Part shown: positions 18,303 to 27,149 of the stretch, piece after piece | How the letters are laid out: each line of letters begins with the position of its first letter | How positions within the stretch are numbered: the first letter of the stretch is position 1 | Source: Mixta theicola | Lineage (GTDB): Bacteria > Pseudomonadota > Gammaproteobacteria > Enterobacterales > Enterobacteriaceae | Direction: 5' to 3' | Length of the DNA: 64,000 bases | Assembly (NCBI RefSeq): GCF_002895925.1 | Contig: NZ_NWUO01000001.1 | Span: 62,001 to 126,000 of the forward strand | Translations under genes and position numbers: made by a program | The notes under the pieces: model-generated | Told to the model about the DNA's origin: nothing | What the model saw: the letters and a program-made list of their open reading frames with translations, nothing else | Databases searched by the model: none

Positions 18303-19334
18303 ATGTCTGACAGTAATACAACTGAAATCAATGAAGGGAAATCTTCATTTAGCTGGCAGTCGCTATCCCGTAGTCTGCCCAAAGATACCGGCATATTTGT
18401 CGTAATGGTATTAATCGCACTCGTATTTGAATGTGCAGGATGGTATTTACGCGATCAGTCTTTTCTACTTAACACCAACAGATTGATCCTGATTGTCTTG
18501 CAGGTTGCCATTATCGGCATTATTGCCGTAGGCGTGACCCAGGTCATTATTACCTCAGGGATCGATTTATCATCGGGTTCGCTCATTGCCTTATCGGCCG
18601 TTATTGCCGCCAGCCTGGCGCAAACTTCAGATAGCATGTCACCCATGTTCCCCTCGCTGGTGAATCTGCCGGCGGTCATCCCGGTTTGTGCCGGCATTGG
18701 CGTCGGATTAATCTGCGGGTTTATTAATGGCATATTGATTACCCGGACGGGAATACCGCCTTTTATCGCCACGCTTGGGATGATGGTGTCCGCCCGCGGC
18801 CTGGCGCAATATTACACCCAGGGTAATCCGGTCAGTTTCCTCTCTGACAGTTTTACCGCTATTGGTCAGGGTGCGATGCCCGTAGTGATCTTCCTGCTGG
18901 TCGCTTTCGTATTCCATATTGCACTGCGTTCCACACGTTACGGAAAATATATCTATGCCATCGGCGGCAATATCGTTTCCGCTCAGGTTTCCGGAATTAA
19001 CGTGAAGAAGTATCTCGTGATGGTTTATACCATTGCCGGCGGTTTAGCTGGTTTAGCGGGTGTCGTGCTCGCCGCGCGCGTCAGCAGTGGACAGTCCAGC
19101 ATGGGGATGTCTTATGAACTGGACGCCATCGCTGCTGCGGTCATTGGTGGCAGCAGCCTGATGGGCGGCGTTGGCCGCATTACCGGGACGCTGATCGGCG
19201 CCTGTATCCTGGGCCTTATTAAGAGCGGTTTCACTTTTATTGGTATCGATGCTTATATTCAGGACATTATTAAAGGAGCTATTATCGTGAGCGCCGTCGC
19301 TATTGATATGTATCGCAACAAAAAGAAACGCTGA
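18303..19334 (+). CDS. Sugar ABC transporter permease 2, paralogue of the one at 4964
   Basis: A 343-aa RbsC-type permease, the same length as the one at 4964-5995 and near-identical from about residue 28 onward; only the cytoplasmic N terminus and scattered positions differ. It closes the dehydrogenase operon and is followed by two binding-protein genes. No ATPase gene adjoins it, so it must use an ATPase from elsewhere, most simply the one at 6006-7490. AGGAGAA precedes the ATG. Confidence 0.88.
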   Translation: MSDSNTTEINEGKSSFSWQSLSRSLPKDTGIFVVMVLIALVFECAGWYLRDQSFLLNTNRLILIVLQVAIIGIIAVGVTQVIITSGIDLSSGSLIALSAVIAASLAQTSDSMSPMFPSLVNLPAVIPVCAGIGVGLICGFINGILITRTGIPPFIATLGMMVSARGLAQYYTQGNPVSFLSDSFTAIGQGAMPVVIFLLVAFVFHIALRSTRYGKYIYAIGGNIVSAQVSGINVKKYLVMVYTIAGGLAGLAGVVLAARVSSGQSSMGMSYELDAIAAAVIGGSSLMGGVGRITGTLIGACILGLIKSGFTFIGIDAYIQDIIKGAIIVSAVAIDMYRNKKKR

Positions 19335-19436
19335 ATAATATCTGCTGTAGCAATAAACCCTACGAAAGTGATGTCGATAATAAAACCGGCGATGTCAGAT
19401 ACATTCTGACTGCAATCATTACTATGGAAGACTATC

Positions 19437-20363
19437 ATGAAAAAACTTATTTTATTCTGCCTCGCTCTGATTTCCATCAGTCCTTCAGCATTTGCTTTAC
19501 AGATTGGTATTAGCTTCTCACAAATGGATGTGGTATTTCACTCGCTGCTGCGCGCCCATATTATTGAGCACGCCAAAGAATATCCTGATATGAAGATTCA
19601 GTTTGAAGATGCACAGGGCGCGCCTGATAAACAGCTAAGCCAGGTACAAAACTTTATTAACGGCAAAGTGGACGTTATTATTGTCCAACCCGTTGATACC
19701 CAGGGAACGAAAAACATTACCGCTGCGGCACGCGCGGCTAAAATCCCGCTAATCTATCTCAACCGTATGCCGTCTGACTCTAAAATGGGTGATGGCGTCA
19801 GCTATATCGGCAGTGATGAAATTGAAGCCGGTCGCCTGCAGATGCAATATCTGGCGGATAAAGTGAAAGACCGGGAAAGCGTTAACGTCGCGATCATGAA
19901 AGGTTTATTAAGCAACGATGCAACGCGCTTCAGAACCCAGGGCGCGAAAGAAATTATCGCCAAACATCCGAATATGCATGTCATCGTTGAAGATACGGCA
20001 AAATGGATGCGTGAAGATGGCATGAACTTAATGAATAACTGGATTCTGGCCGGCGATAAAATTGACATTCTGTCTGCGAACTCAGATGAAATGGCGATCG
20101 GCGCCGCGATGGCTATCAAAAGTAACGGGATGAAAGTGGGGAAAGATGTTTTAGTTGGCGGCACCGACGGCGGCCCGAATGGCCTGCAGGCGATTAAAAC
20201 CGGCCTGATGACCGCTACCGTATTCCAGGATGCGAAATCGCAGGCCTACGGCGCGGTGGATATGGCGGTAAAAGCGGCCAAAGGCGAAAGCGTACAGGCT
20301 ATTAACTTCATCCCGTTCCAGTTGATTACGCCGGAAAACTACCAGAAATTTATGACAAAATAA
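19437..20363 (+). CDS. Periplasmic sugar-binding protein 1 (RbsB/MocB family)
   Basis: A 308-aa periplasmic binding protein of the Peripla_BP_4 family with a Sec signal peptide ending near residue 20 (ISPSAFA-LQIG). It delivers substrate to the inner-membrane permease. It resembles inositol/rhizopine-binding proteins and sits directly behind permease 2. The next gene encodes a close paralogue. A strong terminator follows at 20381, so this gene ends the transcript that comes from the dehydrogenase operon or from a promoter in the 102-bp gap. Confidence 0.87.
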   Translation: MKKLILFCLALISISPSAFALQIGISFSQMDVVFHSLLRAHIIEHAKEYPDMKIQFEDAQGAPDKQLSQVQNFINGKVDVIIVQPVDTQGTKNITAAARAAKIPLIYLNRMPSDSKMGDGVSYIGSDEIEAGRLQMQYLADKVKDRESVNVAIMKGLLSNDATRFRTQGAKEIIAKHPNMHVIVEDTAKWMREDGMNLMNNWILAGDKIDILSANSDEMAIGAAMAIKSNGMKVGKDVLVGGTDGGPNGLQAIKTGLMTATVFQDAKSQAYGAVDMAVKAAKGESVQAINFIPFQLITPENYQKFMTK

Positions 20364-20380
20364 GCGTTACGGGATCTCTC

Positions 20381-20411
20381 GCACCTGTATTGATTACAGG
20401 TGCTGGTTTTT
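20381..20411 (+). terminator. Terminator after binding protein 1
   Basis: The stem GCACCTGTA/TACAGGTGC (20381-20389 / 20395-20403) with loop TTGAT is followed by TGGTTTTTT. It lies 17 bp past the stop codon. The rest of the gap to 20579 must contain the start signals of the paralogous gene. Confidence 0.85.
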
Positions 20412-20579
20412 TGACTTTCAATTCACAGACCTGAAGAGTCCGCTGAGATAATTTTTGAGAAATGCCTTATCGGCTCGACAGATAAAGTGGATAGTTAAAC
20501 TGTTCCGCCACGGGAATAATAATCAGCTATCTGCCTCAAATGACAACACCAAAGCCATTAACCTATATGGAAGGTTATC

Positions 20580-21506
20580 ATGAAAAGATTCGCCTTAATT
20601 GCTCTGACTCTACTCTCGCTCAGTCCGGCAGCCTTTGCAGTACAAGTTGGCGTCAGTATTGCGCAAATGGATGATGTATTTCTTTCCCGTCTGCGTGGCT
20701 ATATTATCGAGCAGGCCAAAACCCATCCCGACATGAAAATTCAGTTTGAAGATGCGCAGGGCGCGGTCGATAAACAACTGAGCCAGGTTCAAAGTTTTAT
20801 TAATGGTAAAGTGGATGTCATTATTGTTACTCCGGTAGATACGCAGGGCACCAAAAATATGTCCGCTGCGGCACGCGCGGCTAAAATCCCGTTAATCTAT
20901 CTCAACCGTATGCCGTCTGATTCTAAAATGGGTGATGGCGTAAGCTATATCGGCAGTGATGAAATTGAAGCCGGTCGCCTGCAGATGCAATATCTGGCGG
21001 ATAAAGTGAAAGACCGGGAAAGCGTTAACGTCGCGATCATGAAAGGTTTATTAAGCAACGACGCAACGCGCTTCAGAACCCAGGGCGCGAAAGAAATTAT
21101 CGCCAAACATCCGAATATGCATATTATCGTTGAAGATACGGCAAAATGGATGCGTGAAGATGGCATGAATTTAATGAATAACTGGATTCTGGCCGGCGAT
21201 AAAATTGACATTCTGTCTGCAAATGGCGATGAAATGGCGATTGGCGCCGCAATGGCTATCAAAAGCAACGGTCTGAAAATTGGCCAGGATATTTTAGTTG
21301 GCGGCACCGACGGCGGCCCGAATGGCCTGCAGGCGATTAAAGCCGGCATGATGACCGATACCGTATTCCAGGATGCGAAATCGCAGGCCTACGGCGCGGT
21401 GGATATGGCGGACAAAGCCGCCAAAGGCGAAAGCGTACAGGCTATTAACTTCATCCCGTTCCAGTTGGTTACGCCGGAGAACTATCAGAAGTTTATGCCC
21501 CATTAA
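20580..21506 (+). CDS. Periplasmic sugar-binding protein 2, tandem paralogue
   Basis: A 308-aa protein of the same length as the one at 19437-20363. The signal peptide ends at PAAFA-VQVG. The first 100 residues differ at many positions, while the middle part (from about NRMPSDSKMGDG) is almost identical, also at the DNA level. AAGGTT precedes the ATG. It has its own terminator downstream and one before it, so it is an independent transcription unit. Changes in the N-terminal lobe, for example around the QMD and QPVD/TPVD segments, could alter ligand choice. Confidence 0.87.
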   Translation: MKRFALIALTLLSLSPAAFAVQVGVSIAQMDDVFLSRLRGYIIEQAKTHPDMKIQFEDAQGAVDKQLSQVQSFINGKVDVIIVTPVDTQGTKNMSAAARAAKIPLIYLNRMPSDSKMGDGVSYIGSDEIEAGRLQMQYLADKVKDRESVNVAIMKGLLSNDATRFRTQGAKEIIAKHPNMHIIVEDTAKWMREDGMNLMNNWILAGDKIDILSANGDEMAIGAAMAIKSNGLKIGQDILVGGTDGGPNGLQAIKAGMMTDTVFQDAKSQAYGAVDMADKAAKGESVQAINFIPFQLVTPENYQKFMPH

Positions 21507-21530
21507 TCTCGCCGCTCTCTGTGCTCCTTT

Positions 21531-21560
21531 GCACCTGCGTTTTTTTGCAGGTGCTTTTTT
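21531..21560 (+). terminator. Terminator after binding protein 2
   Basis: The stem GCACCTGC/GCAGGTGC (21531-21538 / 21547-21554) has a T-rich loop and is followed by TTTTTTATC. It closes the plus-strand arm of the inositol cluster. Confidence 0.88.
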
Positions 21561-21601
21561 ATCTTTCTGCCGCTTCGGCAACTAACAAAAAACAGCGGAA
21601 T

Positions 21602-22618
21602 TTATGCCGACTCGCGTATAACCAGGTGCCCGGAGAGGCTGATACGCTGCGGGGGAAGATCCGGCTCATTCAGTTTACGGAGAATTAAGCCAGCGGCCTG
21701 ACGGCCCGTTTCTTCGCTGGCGGAAGATACATAGGTAAAGGAGGGCGACGTGAGGTTAACGTGCAGCATATCCTCGAAGCCGAGCAGCGCCACCTGCTGC
21801 GTCAGAAATACATCCTTGCCAAGCGTACGGCCGACCTGATGAATACCGCTAATGCCGCCAATCACCGCATTTGGCGAATGGCAGAGCAGCGCCGTAATGG
21901 TGTTGTTGTTCTCCAGCAGCTGACGGGTAACCTGGCTGGCCGCCTGCGTACTTTCGGCGCAGGCGGGCGTCAACTCTTCACGGAGAACCATCCCATACTG
22001 CGCCAGCGCGCTGCCAAAACCCAGCAGACGCTGCAGGCGAATCCGATCGTTTTCCGCCCCGCCGATATAGGCGATGTTGCGGTGGCCGCGTTCAATCAAA
22101 TAGCGGGTGGCCAGATTAGCCGCCTGCCGGTTATCACGTATCACCAAATCGCAGGCGTCTTCCTGCAGCGATTGCGAAACCACCACCAGAGGCAGCGGGC
22201 AGCGGCGGATCTTTTCTGGCAACGAGGAGGCCGTGACATCCGATGCCAGATAGATCACCCCCGCTACGCCCTGCTGTTTGAAGGAAAGCAGGCAGCGCTC
22301 AAGCGCGTCGCCTTCATCCTGCGGCTGTCCCAGGAACACCATATATTGCTGGCGTTCCAGCTCCTGCACGATACTCGCCATCACTTTGATAGCAAAGCTG
22401 TCGCTGAAATCACGCACAATCAGGCCAATCAGATTAGAGGTGTTGGCGCGAAGGTTGGCGGCGGCCACATTATGCACATAGCCCAGCGCGTTCATCGCCG
22501 CATGCACCCGCTCTATGGTGGCGGCGGAAATTTTTCCTTTCCGGCGCAACACCAGCGATACGGTTGAAACCGATACCCCGGCCTGTTTAGCGACATCAAC
22601 GATGCTGACTCTTTTCAC
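21602..22618 (-). CDS. LacI-family transcriptional regulator (MalI-like)
   Basis: A 338-aa LacI/GalR regulator. The helix-turn-helix is at residues 4-25 (VSIVDVAKQAGVSVSTVSLV), the hinge helix follows around 45-55, then comes a periplasmic-binding-protein-like effector domain. It resembles MalI in the DNA-binding part. It lies 87 bp downstream of the PTS transporter gene on the same strand, whereas malI of E. coli is divergent from malXY. Its likely target is the 10-bp inverted repeat at 24261-24287. Confidence 0.87.
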   Translation of the reverse strand: MKRVSIVDVAKQAGVSVSTVSLVLRRKGKISAATIERVHAAMNALGYVHNVAAANLRANTSNLIGLIVRDFSDSFAIKVMASIVQELERQQYMVFLGQPQDEGDALERCLLSFKQQGVAGVIYLASDVTASSLPEKIRRCPLPLVVVSQSLQEDACDLVIRDNRQAANLATRYLIERGHRNIAYIGGAENDRIRLQRLLGFGSALAQYGMVLREELTPACAESTQAASQVTRQLLENNNTITALLCHSPNAVIGGISGIHQVGRTLGKDVFLTQQVALLGFEDMLHVNLTSPSFTYVSSASEETGRQAAGLILRKLNEPDLPPQRISLSGHLVIRESA

Positions 22619-22658
22619 ATCTTCTCCCTGAAAGTACCGGTGCTTATCCGTCAGAGTA

Positions 22659-22686
22659 AAACCTCCTGGATAAAAACAGGAGGTTT
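22659..22686. terminator. Hairpin between PTS transporter and LacI-type gene
   Basis: The stem AAACCTCCTG/CAGGAGGTTT (22659-22668 / 22677-22686) lies in the 87-bp gap. On the minus strand it is followed by TTTTACTC, so it probably acts as a partial terminator that lowers regulator expression relative to the transporter. Confidence 0.5.
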
Positions 22687-22705
22687 ATTTTACTATCCAT
22701 CCCGG

Positions 22706-24205
22706 CTATTTGCCCAGCATTGTGGACATTTTCTGAGCAATAAATTGCGCCCTGGCGCCAAAGATCACCTGAATCCCTCTTTCCCCGACAAATACCACGC
22801 CGCGCGCGCCCAGACCGTTCAGACCGTCTTTATCCACCTGCCCGCCCTGGGTAACTTCAAGACGCAGACGGGTAATGCAGGCGCCTACGGAATCAATATT
22901 TCGGGCGCCACCCAGCAGACCAATGATTTCTGTGGCCAATTCTTCGTCTGTTTTATCACTGGCATCGGCAGTCACATCAGCACGGCCCGGTGTTTTAATA
23001 TCAAAACGGCGGATGACAAACCGGAAAGTGACATAGTAAATCAGCCCCATAGGCACCCCAATAATGATGGCATTGAGGAAGTTGGTCTGATAGCCGTTGA
23101 ACGAAGGCAGAATGCCGAACGAAATATAGTCAATAAGCCCGGCAGAGAAAGATTTGGCGATATGCGCATGCAACAGATACATACACATATATGACAGCCC
23201 GGCCATTATTGCATTAAAGACATACAGGATCGGCGCGACAAAGATAAAGGTGAATTCAACCGGTTCGGTAATCCCTGTCAGGAAGCAGGTCAGCGCGGCG
23301 GAAAATAAAATCCCCGCAGCGATTTTTTTGTTCTTCGTCTGCGCCTCATGGTACATCGCCAGGCAGGCCGCCGGCAGCGCAAACAGCATTAACGGGAATT
23401 CGCCCTGCATGAATTTACCGGCATTCTGGTAACTGTCGCTGCTGAAAGATTTCACGCCCTCTTCCAGCATTTTGAACCAGATAGTCTGGTCGCCATGAAT
23501 AACCTGCCCGGCCTGCGTGGTGTAATCGCCGAACGAGTACCAGAAAGAGGGATACCAGATGTGGTGCAGCCCAAGCGGGATCAGCGCCCGTTCAACCAGC
23601 CCGAAGATAAAAGTAGAGGCCGCCTGGTTATCGCCGTTGACCACGACCGACAGCGTATCAATACCGGATTGAATGTATTGCCAGATATAGGGCAGCAGCA
23701 GGCCAAGCAGGAAGGAGAGGAACGCCGTGGCGATAGCTACAAAGCGTTTGCCTGAGAAAAAGCCGAGAAACTCAGGCAGCTGTATAGCGTGAAAGCGGTT
23801 ATAGCACCAGGCGGCGAGGATACCGCACAGCAAGCCGCCAAATACGCCCATTTGCAGCGTAGGAATGCCAACCACCATGGCATACTTCCCGCCCTGCGCG
23901 GCCATTTCCGGGGTAATCGACAAGAGGGTGCCGATAGTCATGTTGGTGATAAATACCGACACGGCAGCGGAAAGTGCGGCAATTCCCGATTCAGAGGCCA
24001 GCCCCACGGCAGAGCCAATGGCAAACAGCAGCGGCAGGTTATCGAAGATGACCCCACCCGCGTTCATCATTAACGGTAAATGAAACTTATCTCCGAAAGC
24101 CAGCAACAGCCCGGCGGCCGGCAATAATGAGATAGGCAGCATCAATGCGCGGCCAATCATAGAGAGCTTAGACAGCGACTTAATAAACCCAGTTATCAGA
24201 CTCAT
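22706..24205 (-). CDS. PTS transporter subunit EIICB, glucose/maltose family
   Basis: A 499-aa phosphotransferase permease. The EIIC membrane domain (about residues 1-400) has GLHHIWYPSFWYSFG and the substrate-site segment FLTGITEPVEFTF; the C-terminal EIIB domain has the phosphorylation Cys in GACITRLRLEV. It imports and phosphorylates a hexose or a glucoside. The architecture is that of PtsG and MalX; I cannot choose the sugar. I start it at 24205 (MSLITGF), preceded by GGGG eight bases upstream, rather than at an in-frame codon at 24244. No EIIA gene or sugar-phosphate hydrolase is adjacent, so it must use a shared EIIA such as Crr. Confidence 0.88.
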   Translation of the reverse strand: MSLITGFIKSLSKLSMIGRALMLPISLLPAAGLLLAFGDKFHLPLMMNAGGVIFDNLPLLFAIGSAVGLASESGIAALSAAVSVFITNMTIGTLLSITPEMAAQGGKYAMVVGIPTLQMGVFGGLLCGILAAWCYNRFHAIQLPEFLGFFSGKRFVAIATAFLSFLLGLLLPYIWQYIQSGIDTLSVVVNGDNQAASTFIFGLVERALIPLGLHHIWYPSFWYSFGDYTTQAGQVIHGDQTIWFKMLEEGVKSFSSDSYQNAGKFMQGEFPLMLFALPAACLAMYHEAQTKNKKIAAGILFSAALTCFLTGITEPVEFTFIFVAPILYVFNAIMAGLSYMCMYLLHAHIAKSFSAGLIDYISFGILPSFNGYQTNFLNAIIIGVPMGLIYYVTFRFVIRRFDIKTPGRADVTADASDKTDEELATEIIGLLGGARNIDSVGACITRLRLEVTQGGQVDKDGLNGLGARGVVFVGERGIQVIFGARAQFIAQKMSTMLGK

Positions 24206-24260
24206 TTTTATTCCCCGGATTAAGGCCGTTACCTGCGCCGACATCGCGCTGTAATTGTAA

Positions 24261-24287
24261 GTAGAACGTTTTATTAGAACGTTCTAC
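24261..24287 (-). promoter_or_regulatory. LacI-type operator upstream of the PTS gene
   Basis: A perfect 10-bp inverted repeat, GTAGAACGTT and AACGTTCTAC, is separated by 7 bp; its right part also forms the palindrome AGAACGTTCT. It is centred about 70 bp upstream of the EIICB start. This fits the operator of the LacI-type protein encoded at the end of the same operon. The remaining gap up to the nlpC-like gene at 24644 holds no gene that I can support. Confidence 0.7.
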
Positions 24288-24643
24288 CATCGTGAAAGAA
24301 GCGATAACGGTGCGCAACAAAAATATTACATTCAGTCCCAGGGAATGATGATTATTTGAAGTCCATCAAAGATCGTGCTGTCAGAACGCGGGAAAAACCT
24401 CTGCCGCAGGCGCTTCGGCAAGGGCGTTGTACAGGCGCTGGCGTTGTATTCGGTGCATCGATTAACGCGCTGTTGCTCAGCCTCTTGCAAACCATGCAAG
24501 CATGACGGCAAAACAGGCATTGCCTGGCCGCGTTCCGGTAAATTAACGTAAAGAGAAAAAGATAAGGTTCTGGGTAGCGCTTCTTTCAGTTATAAAACAG
24601 AGTATTCAGCAACTTTCCATTTCCTATAGCGCGCTAATCTAAA

Positions 24644-25210
24644 ATGAATCGCAAACTGGCCCAAACGTTATTGCTTGTCTCTTTTATTACCCTTGTAGGT
24701 TGTTCTTCATCATCTGGTAAAAAGTCAGCAACGGCGCAGGATCCAGCCGATGCCAGCGCGCAAGATGAGCAGGCTGATTTGATTCCGGTAATTGCGGCCC
24801 TGCACGATCAAATGCATACCTGGCACGGAACGCCCTATGAATGGGGCGGGACTAAATTGTCAGGCGTGGATTGTTCAGGTTTTGTCTGGAGAACGTTAAA
24901 AGATCGCTTTAATTTACCGGTAGAGCGGCTGACTACGCGCGACCTTATCCATATGGGCACTCACGTTACGCCAACGCAGCTGCGCCCCGGCGATTTAGTT
25001 TTCTTCCGCATTAATGGCGGGATGCACGTCGGTTTTTACGATACCGACAGACATTTCCTGCATGCTTCCACCAGCAAAGGCGTGATTCGTTCCTCGCTGG
25101 ACAATCCTTACTGGCAGTCCGTTTTTTACCAGGCACGCCGGCTGAAGAAAGAATATGGCGCCGGTATCACCTTAAATAATGACGGCATGAGCTTAAGCCA
25201 AAGAAATTAG
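24644..25210 (+). CDS. NlpC/P60-family lipoprotein endopeptidase
   Basis: A 188-aa lipoprotein with a cell-wall peptidase domain of the Spr(MepS)/NlpC type, which cuts peptide cross-links in peptidoglycan. The lipobox is LVGC with the lipidated Cys20. The catalytic triad is Cys77 in VDCSGF, His128 in GMHVGF and His140 in FLHAS. Ser21 after the Cys predicts sorting to the outer membrane. The domain is complete. It stands alone between an AT-rich control region and an HTH gene; the ribosome site is weak. Confidence 0.88.
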   Translation: MNRKLAQTLLLVSFITLVGCSSSSGKKSATAQDPADASAQDEQADLIPVIAALHDQMHTWHGTPYEWGGTKLSGVDCSGFVWRTLKDRFNLPVERLTTRDLIHMGTHVTPTQLRPGDLVFFRINGGMHVGFYDTDRHFLHASTSKGVIRSSLDNPYWQSVFYQARRLKKEYGAGITLNNDGMSLSQRN

Positions 25211-25479
25211 CTGATAGCCCGTTTCTGTTAGTTTCAGACGCAGCGCGTAAACGCAAAAAATCAGCACAGCGATAGCCAGCGGCGTATCCTTCCGCCCCAA
25301 CCGATCGTCTGATTTTTCAGCATTGGCTGAAAATTTAATTTTGCGAAAGGTTAAAAATCAGGCAAAGACTGTAATATCAGGCAATTATAAAACCACAACG
25401 AATTAGCTCGCCTTGACACCGGAAGGGTCCGTGTTAATGCTTAGGAAAAAACTTATTATAAATCGTTGTGGAGATTGCG

Positions 25480-25722
25480 ATGCCTCTGAAAGTACTGTCC
25501 ATGATTCCCGCAACCGGGGCCACCATTAAAACTACCCGTCAGGCAGCGGGCCTGACGCAGGCGGAAGCGGCAGAACGCTTTAACTACAGCTTACGCGTAT
25601 GGCAAAAGAAAGAGTCGGAGATGGATGCGAGCAAAAATGGAGGGCTTAGTCAGGGTGAATATGAGCTGCTGCTGTTGCTGGCGGGAAAACATCCTGATTA
25701 TCTGCTGACGCCGAGAAAATAA
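25480..25722 (+). CDS. Small helix-turn-helix (XRE-like) protein
   Basis: An 80-aa protein. The central TRQAAGLTQAEAAERFNY followed by SLRVWQKKE looks like a Cro/C1-type helix-turn-helix. The start is the ATG at 25480, with GTGGAG seven bases upstream; a GTG at 25468 is in frame but has no ribosome site. There is no neighbouring toxin or phage gene, so its role as a regulator is inferred from the fold only. Confidence 0.65.
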   Translation: MPLKVLSMIPATGATIKTTRQAAGLTQAEAAERFNYSLRVWQKKESEMDASKNGGLSQGEYELLLLLAGKHPDYLLTPRK

Positions 25723-26303
25723 GCTGCGTGACCGCTACGTTCCTGATGGCGGCTAACCGCATAGCGGCAGCCAGAAGCTACGCATGGTTATTTTTTGTGT
25801 TATGTCGCTAAACGAATAGCCGCCGCCAGCCATCTTTTTCCCGATCTGATTAAGATGAAACAGGATTGCAGGCATCCCACCTCAAATCGCAAAGGCGTTA
25901 GCGAAACGCAGAGAAGCTATGCCTTGCAGAGAAAAGAGAGCAAACGAAACGATTCAGGCAGCCTGAGGCGTCAGGTAGCTTACAAGCATGGGGGATTTAC
26001 AGAAGATGCAGATGGCGCCATGGGGATTACGAATTGAAACGTCGAACAAAGAGATACGGCATTGATGACCCTGACAGCGTGAGCATCGATATTTAATAGT
26101 TAAAATAAGAAAACCTTAATATTTATTGAATGATTAGCCAGATTAGCACCCTTCGCTGGCGCTGTCTGCTGTTTATTGATTTTTATTTTACCGGCTGTAT
26201 TTAACACTAAGCTATGTTCGGCAACCACTCCGTTCGGCAACCACTCCGAAGCGCGATAAAGGGCGGCTCATTGCTGCCTGGTGCCTGGACAAGCGGTGAA
26301 AGT
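25723..26303. other. Gene-free stretch
   Basis: No convincing gene is visible. An 80-codon open frame at 25795-26037 has no ribosome site, no recognisable domain and a composition like non-coding DNA. A 16-bp tandem duplication lies at 26216-26247. Confidence 0.5.
26216..26247 (+). repeat. 16-bp perfect tandem duplication
   Basis: GTTCGGCAACCACTCC occurs twice in direct succession (26216-26231 and 26232-26247). It is a simple slippage-type duplication in non-coding DNA. Confidence 0.9.
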
Positions 26304-26327
26304 AAAAAAGGCCACCCAAAGGCGGCC
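26304..26327 (-). terminator. Terminator of the small minus-strand gene at 26328
   Basis: The stem 26310-26316 / 26321-26327 with loop CAAA is fully paired only on the minus strand (a G-U pair there, an A-C mismatch on the plus strand) and is followed by six U. It begins directly at the stop codon of the 71-aa frame. Confidence 0.8.
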
Positions 26328-26543
26328 CTAATAGTTATCTATTTTTTTATATTTTTCTTCAGAAAAGCGAAGCGCTAATTTCTGAAAGGTTTCCCTGGTG
26401 TGGCAACCTGATGGATTTTTTTGCACCGAACAGCACAGCAGTATCCGTCGGCTTTGTCGTTGCCGGACAGCCTTAACGGCTTCACAATTGCCCTCAACCA
26501 ACGCCACCCACATTAGTTTAAAATAGCTTATGTAACAACTCAC
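26328..26543 (-). CDS. Small basic Cys-containing protein, unknown
   Basis: A 71-aa frame (a start at internal Met11 is possible) rich in Arg/Lys with a short pair of cysteines (LLCCSV). I do not recognise a family. The main evidence that it is expressed is the strong minus-strand terminator immediately after its stop. It could also be that the terminator ends an untranslated RNA. Confidence 0.4.
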   Translation of the reverse strand: MSCYISYFKLMWVALVEGNCEAVKAVRQRQSRRILLCCSVQKNPSGCHTRETFQKLALRFSEEKYKKIDNY

Positions 26544-26813
26544 TTAAAGTACAGGTATTGCGGCTTTTCAAAAAATATCTGATTTACTTTTTGTCACCTC
26601 TCGCCTGCTCTTTATCGCTGCGCTACGTCGCCGCAACAAATACTTATTTCATTTCGCAAAATAATCAATAAGTTAAATCAAGATGCTAAAAAAGTTGCAA
26701 TAAATTAATTAATTTCCATGAAGTACAGTAAATTCTGACTATAATCTCTTTAGTAGAGTCGAGACTCTATTAACCAAAAATCAGGATTTTTTGTGTCGCT
26801 TGATGGAGCAGTT

Positions 26814-27149
26814 ATGGTTTGGTATGTACTTGACTCTATTGTCAGCCCCGATTCAGATACAGCCTTTTCGCTTGTTAGCTCGCCATATAATCTGAAGTTT
26901 GTCTTGTGGTATGGATCAGACGGTTACTTATTTCCCGGTGACAGGCTGGAAACTTCTGATAATGGTCTGATTGTCAATGGACATAATCAGCCTTTTACCA
27001 TGCTTGACGTTGCCGTCTTCCGCGCGGTTTATTGGCAGAAACTGCATGACTACAATAAAAACTGCCCGGGCAATCGTCACCAATTTGAAGCGAACTGCGC
27101 CTACAAGCACAAGTGCCGAATAAAAAAGTGCCCCTTCGTCACCCATTAA
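26814..27149 (+). CDS. Hypothetical protein with C-terminal Cys cluster
   Basis: A 111-aa protein of unknown function. GGAG five bases before the ATG at 26814 supports this start; an in-frame GTG at 26793 is less likely. The N-terminal part alternates hydrophobic and polar residues (MVWYVLDSIVSP...), while the last 35 residues carry four Cys and several Lys/His (NCPGN, NCAYKHKC, KKCPF), which could bind a metal. The local DNA is AT-rich, as in other small accessory genes here. Confidence 0.55.
   Translation: MVWYVLDSIVSPDSDTAFSLVSSPYNLKFVLWYGSDGYLFPGDRLETSDNGLIVNGHNQPFTMLDVAVFRAVYWQKLHDYNKNCPGNRHQFEANCAYKHKCRIKKCPFVTH

Noticed and set aside
25795-26037. 80-codon frame as a gene
   Set aside because: No ribosome site, no domain, codon pattern like non-coding DNA.
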